Source: Pseudomonadota bacterium (GTDB lineage: Bacteria > Pseudomonadota > Gammaproteobacteria > Xanthomonadales > Rhodanobacteraceae). From it: a stretch of 12,171 bases of DNA. Position numbers and translations under genes: made by a program. The notes beneath the pieces are model-generated. The model made no database searches, had not been told where the DNA came from, and saw nothing but the letters and a program-made list of their open reading frames with translations. Below, in pieces: positions 1 to 9,931 of this stretch (position 1 is the stretch's first letter; each line of letters starts with the position of its first letter). The stretch lies in NCBI GenBank assembly GCA_018241165.1, contig JAFEEK010000198.1:1-12171 (forward strand), given 5' to 3'.

Positions 1-853
<853 letters not shown>

Positions 854-890
854 GCTTGAATGTTACACGAGCAGGCCTTACAAAGAGGCA

Positions 891-917
891 TTGCGTCCGC
901 GGTACGGGCGCTATAAT
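891..917 (+). promoter_or_regulatory. Candidate sigma-70 promoter of clpS-clpA
   Basis: A perfect -10 box TATAAT lies at 912-917. The best upstream -35 match is TTGCGT at 891-896, with a 15-base spacer that is shorter than the optimal 17. Transcription would start near 924, giving a leader of only about 13 bases before the clpS ATG at 937. The position, in the gap between divergent nudJ and clpS, fits. The -10 is seen directly; the -35 assignment is weaker. Confidence 0.5.
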
Positions 918-936
918 CGATGCGGAATACCGGTTC

Positions 937-1266
937 ATGCCAACGATGTCGCAACATACCGAACAAGAACAGCAACGTGGCGTAGTGGTCGAGGAAGCGC
1001 GGCCGGAAGTCGCGCGCCCGCCGCTGTACCAGGTCGTCATCCTCAACGACGATTTCACGCCGATGGAATTCGTCGTGGCGGTACTGGAGACGTTTTTCAA
1101 CATGAACCGCGAACTGGCCACGCAGATCATGTTGCACGTGCACACGCGCGGCAAGGGCGTGTGCGGCGTATTCACGCGCGAAGTCGCCGAAACCAAGGTC
1201 ACCCAGGTAAACGAGTTTTCGCGTTCGCACCAGCACCCGCTGTTATGTACGTTGGAAAAAGCGTAA
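937..1266 (+). CDS. clpS: ATP-dependent Clp protease adaptor ClpS
   Basis: ClpS is the N-recognin of the bacterial N-degron pathway. It binds proteins with N-terminal Leu, Phe, Tyr or Trp and hands them to ClpA. The 109-residue product has a divergent, flexible N-terminus (about 1-28) and the ClpS core. It keeps the residues that form the N-degron pocket in the family: NDD at 37-39, T41, M43 (the gatekeeper methionine) and the His of the LHVH segment (H69). The end [10 protein letters not shown] is identical to E. coli ClpS. The reading frame is open upstream to 856, but the ATG at 937 fits family length (E. coli 106 residues), sits just after the candidate promoter and has GGAA 10 bases upstream; ATG 946 is a close alternative. 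clpA follows after 40 bases, so the two are probably cotranscribed. Confidence 0.96.
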   Translation: MPTMSQHTEQEQQRGVVVEEARPEVARPPLYQVVILNDDFTPMEFVVAVLETFFNMNRELATQIMLHVHTRGKGVCGVFTREVAETKVTQVNEFSRSHQHPLLCTLEKA

Positions 1267-1306
1267 AAGTCTCCATGTAGTGGGTATTCCAATTCCCGGG
1301 TCCAAC

Positions 1307-3583
<2,277 letters not shown>

Positions 3584-3662
3584 CCCACTCCGAGAGAAGG
3601 GTTTGCGCTTGGCGTGAACCCGGCGTGGTCCACCAGCAAAAGGTGGTTTCGGGCGGACTCTT

Positions 3663-3678
3663 TGGGCATACTATTGCC
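3663..3678 (+). promoter_or_regulatory. Candidate sigma-54 (-24/-12) promoter of the IPTL-CTERM gene
   Basis: The sequence TGGGCATACTATTGCC has GG (3664-3665) and GC (3676-3677) exactly ten bases apart, with the T before GG and the TT before GC that the RpoN consensus TGGCAC-N5-TTGC requires. The middle part of the -24 element deviates (GGCA for GCAC). Transcription would start near 3689, about 67 bases before the ATG at 3756. No convincing sigma-70 promoter was seen in this gap. Short sites of this kind occur by chance, so the call rests on exact spacing and position. Confidence 0.42.
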
Positions 3679-3693
3679 GGGGACATGAGGACG

Positions 3694-3720
3694 GTTGCCG
3701 AGTGATCGGCAGTTGCCGAG
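3694..3720 (+). repeat. Tandem 9-base repeat forming two alternative hairpins in the leader region
   Basis: GTTGCCGAG occurs at 3694-3702 and again at 3712-3720, 18 bases apart. Between them lies TCGGCA (3706-3711), complementary to TGCCGA in both copies. It can pair with the first copy (3696-3701, loop GTGA, a GNRA tetraloop) or with the second (3714-3719), but not both. The block begins 36 to 62 bases before the start of the IPTL-CTERM gene. It could be an RNA switch in the 5' leader or a symmetric protein-binding site; function is inference. Confidence 0.5.
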
Positions 3721-3755
3721 CGTCTGTTTACAACACAACTGTGGGGATTACCTTC

Positions 3756-4562
3756 ATGAAGCGTGCCTTTTGCAAGGCGGCTGCGACAGCCGCGCTCTTT
3801 GCTTTTTCCTTGCCGGCTTTTGCAATCTTCCAAAACGGCGGATTTGAGTCGAACGATTTCAGCAGCTGGACGACAGGCTTCGGCATCAACCAGGGGCTGA
3901 CCGGATCCCAGCCATTCAATGGCAGCAATATCAACCTTGGCAGCGGCGGCTCCTTTCGCGGCGCAATTCTGACGGCGGGGCCGGATCTTGCCGGGGCACC
4001 GATTACGTTGCCACACGTGGGCAAGCATACCGCCCGCGTGAACAATGATGCGACTGGCGGCTACGCGAATTTCATCAGCCAGGCCGATGCCATCACCGCC
4101 GCCGACCGCGATACTGGCGACAACAAGCTGCATGTGCGTTTTGACTATGCCGTGGTATTGGACAATCCCCCGCACACGGCAGCAGAGCAGCCGTTCTTCT
4201 TCATCAGCGTGCGTGATCTTACGGCCAACACAACGCTGTTCGAGGACTTTTCGTTTGCGGGTCAGACCGGAACCCAGTTCCAGCCCGTGGGAGGCGGAAC
4301 TTCCTACTTGTATCTGGACTGGAAGCATGCCGATGTGGTCGTGCCCGATGCGAGCATTGGTCACACCATCGAGGTGTACCTGCTTGCTTCCGATTGCGAA
4401 CAGACCGGGCATGCCGGCTATGCCTACCTTGACGGATTTGGTTCAGCGATCGTCGCGCCAACTGGTGCGACCGTACCCACGCCGGCGCTGAACGATCTGG
4501 CGATGGTTTTGCTGGGCCTGGGTTTGTTGGGAATGGCCGGTTTCGCAGCGCGCCGCGCCTAG
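3756..4562 (+). CDS. Secreted protein with IPTL-CTERM-type C-terminal sorting signal
   Basis: This 268-residue exported protein is of unknown function. Residues 1-23 form a signal peptide (MKR start, hydrophobic stretch, cleavage likely after AFA). The mature part opens with NGGFE..DFSSW, typical of jelly-roll carbohydrate-binding-like domains in PEP-CTERM-class proteins, and later has a GYAYLDGF strand. The C-terminus (240-268) is a sorting-signal tripartite: VPTPALNDL, a hydrophobic helix (AMVLLGLGLLGMAGFA) and a basic end (ARRA). TPALNDLAMVLL aligns residue for residue with the IPTL-CTERM consensus IPTLSEWAMILL, so I read it as a divergent IPTL-CTERM. The start at 3756 has GGGGA eight bases upstream and fits the signal peptide; the upstream in-frame start at 3702 would bury it. 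GC content is lower than in clpA (33/60 at 3841-3900 versus 40/60 at 2161-2220, counted by hand). No sorting enzyme is encoded in the window. Confidence 0.85.
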   Translation: MKRAFCKAAATAALFAFSLPAFAIFQNGGFESNDFSSWTTGFGINQGLTGSQPFNGSNINLGSGGSFRGAILTAGPDLAGAPITLPHVGKHTARVNNDATGGYANFISQADAITAADRDTGDNKLHVRFDYAVVLDNPPHTAAEQPFFFISVRDLTANTTLFEDFSFAGQTGTQFQPVGGGTSYLYLDWKHADVVVPDASIGHTIEVYLLASDCEQTGHAGYAYLDGFGSAIVAPTGATVPTPALNDLAMVLLGLGLLGMAGFAARRA

Positions 4563-4585
4563 TACAGTCTTGCATTCGTGATACC

Positions 4586-4618
4586 GCGAAGCCCGCTTGT
4601 GCGGGCTTCGCATTTTTC
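4586..4618 (+). terminator. Rho-independent terminator after the IPTL-CTERM gene
   Basis: A perfect 11-base-pair stem, GCGAAGCCCGC (4586-4596) and its complement (4601-4611), encloses the loop TTGT and is followed by ATTTTTC. It starts 23 bases after the stop codon at 4562. It also lies directly upstream of the next gene, whose start codon is at 4632, so it may double as a leader hairpin for that gene. Confidence 0.9.
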
Positions 4619-4631
4619 AAGGCATCATTCG

Positions 4632-5438
4632 ATGAAACGCTTGCCCCTGTTTCTTGTATCGGCTGCGATCGTTGCGATCGGATTCGGATTGCTAGGGCCC
4701 GTGTCGCGCTGGTACCGGCAACACGCGCGCGCGCGCGATGCACAGCGGCAGCGCGACGCGCTTGGCGTGGAAACCCAGGCGGTGCGAGCCGACCTCGCCG
4801 CCAACAAGACGCAGGTGCTCACACGACTTCAGGCACTGCAGTCTGCCGGAGAGCATGCGCAGGTCATGGGCCTGGCGGCTCGCTATCGACTGGCTGACGA
4901 CAAGGACATACGGCCCATCTACATACGCTCTGCCGCTGCTGTGTCCGCACAGCAGACTCGGCAGCGCATCCACGACCTTGCCGGCAGCCTGTGCACGAGC
5001 CAGGAAGCCGCAAGCATTGCCGGGCAGGCGGTAGCAAAAGGTTTTGGCGCCATCTCCGCCCCCGACGCAAGCGCATGGACACTGCAACGTTTGAACAGCG
5101 CGGATTACCTGACGCGTGTGCGTGAACGAATCCGGTCATTTTCCGCAAAATCGCAGCACTATTCGGAACAAGCACATGCGCATGCGCACGATGATGTCGA
5201 GTCGCTTCTCGACTCGCTGCGCGGCGTGCATCCTCCGCGATTGCACCCGGTGGTCGTGCAGGAAGTGTTCGATGAACCCGCAGAACTCGCCACTGTGTGC
5301 GTGTGGCGCGTTATCGGCAAAACCCCGGCGATGGCAGGGGCTGCCAAGGCGGAATCATTTCAAATGGACTTGTGGCTCGCGCCATCTTTGACCGAACGCA
5401 CCATGGAATATGACGTCTTGTCGTTCGACTGGCGCTAG
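4632..5438 (+). CDS. Membrane-anchored protein of unknown function
   Basis: I do not recognise this 268-residue protein. It begins MKR and has one hydrophobic segment (about 4-22: LPLFLVSAAIVAIGFGLLG) followed by a basic stretch, fitting an uncleaved N-terminal anchor with the rest in the periplasm, or less likely a signal peptide. Residues about 40-75 are rich in Arg, Gln and Ala and may form a helical or coiled-coil stalk. Residues 182-188 are His-rich (HAHAHDD), a possible metal-binding patch. The C-terminal part (about 205-268) looks like a compact beta-rich domain ending in VLSFDWR. The start at 4632 has AAGG nine bases upstream; an in-frame start at 4578 would lie before the terminator stem. 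The gene is convergent with infA (17 bases between stops). GC content is relatively low (32/60 at 5101-5160, counted by hand). Confidence 0.75.
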   Translation: MKRLPLFLVSAAIVAIGFGLLGPVSRWYRQHARARDAQRQRDALGVETQAVRADLAANKTQVLTRLQALQSAGEHAQVMGLAARYRLADDKDIRPIYIRSAAAVSAQQTRQRIHDLAGSLCTSQEAASIAGQAVAKGFGAISAPDASAWTLQRLNSADYLTRVRERIRSFSAKSQHYSEQAHAHAHDDVESLLDSLRGVHPPRLHPVVVQEVFDEPAELATVCVWRVIGKTPAMAGAAKAESFQMDLWLAPSLTERTMEYDVLSFDWR

Positions 5439-5455
5439 TCGAACAACCGCTGCCG

Positions 5456-5674
5456 TCATTTCATGCGGTAGGTGATGCGACCCTTGGTCAGGTCGTAGGG
5501 CGTCATCTCGACCTTGACCTTGTCGCCGGTGAGGATGCGGATGTAATTCTTGCGCATGCGTCCGGAAATGTGTGCGGTCACGATGTGGCCGTTTTCCAGT
5601 TGCACGCGGAACATGGTGTTGGGCAGGGTGTCGAGCACCGTGCCTTCCATTTCGATTTGGTCGTCTTTGGCCAT
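5456..5674 (-). CDS. infA: Translation initiation factor IF-1
   Basis: IF-1 is a single OB-fold (S1-type) protein that binds the ribosomal A site during initiation together with IF-2 and IF-3. The 72-residue product has the standard family length and is almost identical to known IF-1: [43 protein letters not shown] and the end KGRITYR. The start is ATG 5674-5672; the Shine-Dalgarno sequence is weak. It lies 83 bases downstream of aat on the same strand, the neighbour it also has in E. coli. Its leader contains a GC-rich hairpin (5688-5706). Confidence 0.98.
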   Translation of the reverse strand: MAKDDQIEMEGTVLDTLPNTMFRVQLENGHIVTAHISGRMRKNYIRILTGDKVKVEMTPYDLTKGRITYRMK

Positions 5675-5687
5675 TTTCTGTCTTGTT

Positions 5688-5706
5688 CAGGGGCGAGGCA
5701 CCCCTG
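5688..5706 (-). promoter_or_regulatory. Hairpin in the infA leader
   Basis: CAGGGG (5688-5693) and CCCCTG (5701-5706) form a six-base-pair, GC-rich inverted repeat with a seven-base loop, ending 13 bases before the infA ATG. There is no T-tract after it in the direction of infA, so it is not a terminator. It could modulate ribosome access or mRNA stability; this is inference. Confidence 0.4.
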
Positions 5707-5715
5707 CGGCGCGGC

Positions 5716-5740
5716 ATTCTACACGATCGCGGCCCGTCAA
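5716..5740 (-). promoter_or_regulatory. Possible infA promoter in the aat-infA gap
   Basis: On the minus strand TTGACG (5740-5735) is followed by TAGAAT (5721-5716). Both hexamers are good matches to sigma-70 boxes, but the spacer is only 13 bases, well short of optimal. Transcription would begin near 5709, about 35 bases before the start codon. An own promoter for infA in this gap is plausible, since infA is needed at high level; the short spacer keeps confidence low. Confidence 0.25.
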
Positions 5741-5757
5741 TCCGGAAATCGTTTCGA

Positions 5758-6480
5758 TCAGCGCGCAAGGTCTCTCGTTGCCAGCATGGACCAACGCGTA
5801 TCCCAGGGACCGGGCGGAAAGGGTTGTTCACAGGCGTGGGCGACATGGGCCACGAAGGCGGAGCGCGGCATGGTGGATGCGCCCAGCGTGGTCAGGTGCG
5901 TGGATTCCACTTGTGCGTCGAGCAGGGCAAACCCCCATTCGCGCAGGGCACGGCACAATCCGATCAGCGCGACCTTCGATCCGTTCGTTTGCGCGCTGAA
6001 CATGGATTCGCCGAAGAACATGCGGCCGATGGCGACGCCGTAGAGTCCGCCGACCAGCCGATCCCCTTCGTAAACCTCGATCGAATGCGCGTGGCCAAGC
6101 TCATGCAAGGCGCAGTAGGCGTCGAACATTTCGCGTGTGATCCAGGTTGTCGGCTGGCGCGGACGCGGCTGCGCGCAGGCGCGTATGACGGCGGGAAAAT
6201 CCGTATCCGCGCGAATCGACCAATCGCAATGGCGCAGCCAGCGCTGCATGCGCGTGGAAACATGGATTTTGTCTGTCGCGAACACCGTGCGCGGATCCGG
6301 CGACCACCACAGAATCGGTTCGCCGCGCGAATACCAGGGAAAAATCCCGTGTCGATACGCATCGAGCAGGCGCTGCGGCGACAGGTCGCCGCCCGCGGCG
6401 AGCAAGCCATTGGTTTGCGCTGTTGCGACCGATGGAAAAGGTTCGCGGATTCCGGCGTGGAGAATGGGAATGGAGCTCAT
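5758..6480 (-). CDS. aat: Leucyl/phenylalanyl-tRNA--protein transferase
   Basis: Aat transfers Leu or Phe from aminoacyl-tRNA to proteins with N-terminal Lys or Arg (and some with Met), making them ClpS substrates. The 240-residue product (E. coli 234) has the family blocks in order: GLLAAGGDLSPQRLLDAYRH (25-44) with GIFPWY, PILWWSPDPR (55-64), TTWIT with AYCALHELGHAHSIEVYEG (111-139), GGLYGVAIGRMFFGESMFS (144-162) and LLDAQ (187-191). The start at ATG 6480-6478 overlaps the stop of the upstream acyltransferase gene as ATGA, suggesting coupled translation. An in-frame ATG at 6498 (adding MGANRA) directly follows AAGGAGG, at a spacing too short for normal use. It serves the same pathway as clpS and clpA in this window. 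Confidence 0.97.
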   Translation of the reverse strand: MSSIPILHAGIREPFPSVATAQTNGLLAAGGDLSPQRLLDAYRHGIFPWYSRGEPILWWSPDPRTVFATDKIHVSTRMQRWLRHCDWSIRADTDFPAVIRACAQPRPRQPTTWITREMFDAYCALHELGHAHSIEVYEGDRLVGGLYGVAIGRMFFGESMFSAQTNGSKVALIGLCRALREWGFALLDAQVESTHLTTLGASTMPRSAFVAHVAHACEQPFPPGPWDTRWSMLATRDLAR

Positions 6481-7658
6481 TGCACGATTCGCCCCCATCC
6501 TCCTTCGGCACCTTCCCCCGCCGGCGGGGGAAGGGAAAAATTGGCATAGGGCGAATGCGCGAGCAATTCCTCGCGATAGGCTTGCAGCGCAGTGGCCTCG
6601 CGCGCGAGAGCATCGCCGATCGCCGCGCGGAAGCGCGCGTCGGCGACGTAGTGGAATGATCGTGTGATCGTAGGCAGGAATCCGCGTGCGAGCTTGTGCT
6701 CGCCCTGCGCCCCGGGCTCGAAGCGATGCAGGCCATGGCGCAGGCAGTAGTCGATGCCTTGGTAATAGCAGGCCTCGAAATGCAGGCCGGCGATGTGTTC
6801 GAAGCAGCCCCAGTAGCGTCCGTACAGCGTGTCGCGGCTGCGCAGAAACAGCGCCATCGCGATCAAGTCGTCGTCGCGCAGACAAAGCACGGCGAGTACA
6901 TTGCGGGGAATCGTCCCGCCAAGATGGCGGAAGAAATCCAGCGTCAGCGCCGGATAGTTTCCCTTCTCATCGAACGTCGCGACATACAAATCGTGGATGC
7001 GCCGCCAGGTTGCCGCGTCGATTTCGTCGCCGTGGCGGATCTCGCAATGCAACCCTGCGCGCCGCACGTGTTCGCGTTCCTGACGTATGTTCTTGCGCTT
7101 CTTCGGCTTGAACGCATCGAGAAAATCGGCGAAATCGCGCCAGCCCTGGTTGATCCAGTGGAATTGCCAGTCGAAACGCGGCAGCCATGCATCGCGACCA
7201 GCAAACGCATCAGCGTCGGATTTCGTGCAAAAATTCGTATGCGCGGATGAAAGTCCGAGGCGCTCGCACTCGGACTGCATCGCATCGATCAGCATGCCGT
7301 GCAGTGATGTATCGCCAAGCAGCCGCGACCCGGTCACGGGCGAGTAGGGCACCGCGCTCAACAGCTTGGGATAGTAGTCGAGGCCGTTACGCGCGTAGGC
7401 GTGAGCCCAGCTCCAGTCGAACACATATTCGCCGTGCGAATTGGTTTTCAGGTACAGCGGGGCGGCGCCGACCAGCGCATCGCCGTCGTACAGTCCCAGA
7501 TGGTGCGGCGACCAACCATGCGCGGGATCGAGACAGCCGTGTTGTTCGAGACCGGATAGAAATGCGTGATCGAGAAATGGGTTGTCGTCGGGGAGCAGTG
7601 CGTTCCACCGCGCCGCGTCGATTTTTGCCAGAGAGATATGGAAACGCGCATGAGTCAT
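6477..7658 (-). CDS. FemAB/GNAT-like N-acyltransferase (COG3146, DUF482 type)
   Basis: This 393-residue protein resembles the COG3146 predicted N-acyltransferases (Pfam FemAB_like), a GNAT-fold family of unproven substrate. Family blocks seen are NPFLDHAFLSGLE (26-38), LVGAAPLYLK (62-71), GEYVFDWSWAHAY (76-88), YYPKLLSAVPYSPVTGSRLL (95-114), KPKKRKNIRQERE, and late GRYWGC..HFEACYYQGIDYC followed by FEPGAQGEHK. It is predicted cytoplasmic. The frame is open to 7790, but the extra residues are a translated intergenic repeat (VIPAKAGI, WIPAFAGMT), so I place the start at ATG 7658. The last 17 or so residues (PPPAGEGAEGGWGRIVQ) are likewise coded by a REP-like palindrome. The stop overlaps the aat start. 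In E. coli this slot, between aat and trxB, holds cydC-cydD. Confidence 0.88.
   Translation of the reverse strand: MTHARFHISLAKIDAARWNALLPDDNPFLDHAFLSGLEQHGCLDPAHGWSPHHLGLYDGDALVGAAPLYLKTNSHGEYVFDWSWAHAYARNGLDYYPKLLSAVPYSPVTGSRLLGDTSLHGMLIDAMQSECERLGLSSAHTNFCTKSDADAFAGRDAWLPRFDWQFHWINQGWRDFADFLDAFKPKKRKNIRQEREHVRRAGLHCEIRHGDEIDAATWRRIHDLYVATFDEKGNYPALTLDFFRHLGGTIPRNVLAVLCLRDDDLIAMALFLRSRDTLYGRYWGCFEHIAGLHFEACYYQGIDYCLRHGLHRFEPGAQGEHKLARGFLPTITRSFHYVADARFRAAIGDALAREATALQAYREELLAHSPYANFSLPPPAGEGAEGGWGRIVQ
6496..6534 (-). repeat. REP-like palindromic element inside the 3' end of the acyltransferase gene
   Basis: Positions 6511-6534 form a perfect 24-base palindrome with half-site CCTTCCCCCGCC. 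On the minus strand it is followed by a GGA/GGG-rich tail that contains AAGGAGG (6505-6499). A GC-rich palindrome plus purine-rich tail is the build of many proteobacterial REP elements, and its translation (PPPAGEG) is a common artefact at gene ends. It lies within the coding region and ends 16 bases before the aat ATG. Confidence 0.65.
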
Positions 7659-7662
7659 ATTT

Positions 7663-7739
7663 GTCATCCCGGCGAAAGCCGGGATCCATCTTGATTTTCC
7701 CAATGAAGCAAAATGGATTCCGGCCTTCGCCGGAATGAC
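7663..7739. repeat. Inverted pair of REP-like units between trxB and the acyltransferase gene
   Basis: Two 27-base arms in opposite orientation, 7663-7689 and 7713-7739, agree at 24 of 27 positions and enclose a 23-base spacer. Each arm is itself a hairpin: CCCGGC-GAAA-GCCGGG in the left arm and TTCCGGC-CTTC-GCCGGAA in the right. Two of the three differences are paired (C:G against T:A), so the stem is kept in both. The motif GTCAT(C/T)CCGGCGAA is the well-known dispersed repeat of many proteobacteria. The element ends 13 bases after the trxB stop and starts 4 bases before the acyltransferase ATG, so it fills most of the gap. Confidence 0.85.
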
Positions 7740-7752
7740 GAGCGATTGTCTG

Positions 7753-9890
<2,138 letters not shown>

Positions 9891-9931
9891 AAACAATTAC
9901 TTGCTTAGTGCAATTAAAGTAGATTCACGCG
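9891..9931 (+). other. AT-rich ald-ftsK gap with repeated CAATTA
   Basis: This 41-base gap is clearly richer in A and T than its surroundings. CAATTA occurs at 9894-9899 and 9911-9916, 17 bases apart, and TTGC/GCAA bracket a short palindrome at 9902-9914. TTGAAA at 9887-9892 overlaps the ald stop and could serve as a -35 box, but no good -10 follows. It may hold an ftsK promoter or operator; no specific site can be assigned. Confidence 0.3.

Noticed and set aside
854..911. A nudJ promoter on the minus strand
   Set aside because: TTGTAA and TAACAT occur but are only about 12 bases apart, so no acceptable box pair could be assigned.
3630..3646. Hairpin CCACC/GGTGG after clpA as a terminator
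   Set aside because: The stem is only five base pairs with a seven-base loop and no proper T-tract follows; a competing GTGG/CCAC pairing overlaps it.
3584..3755. A serine tRNA gene, as found between clpA and infA in E. coli
   Set aside because: I read this gap for acceptor-stem pairing, a TTCGA-type T-loop and a serine anticodon arm and saw none; the gap also seems used by promoter and leader elements.
5572..6549. A 325-codon plus-strand frame over infA and aat
   Set aside because: It is antisense to two well-supported genes; its end (PSPAGGG) is just the translated palindrome.
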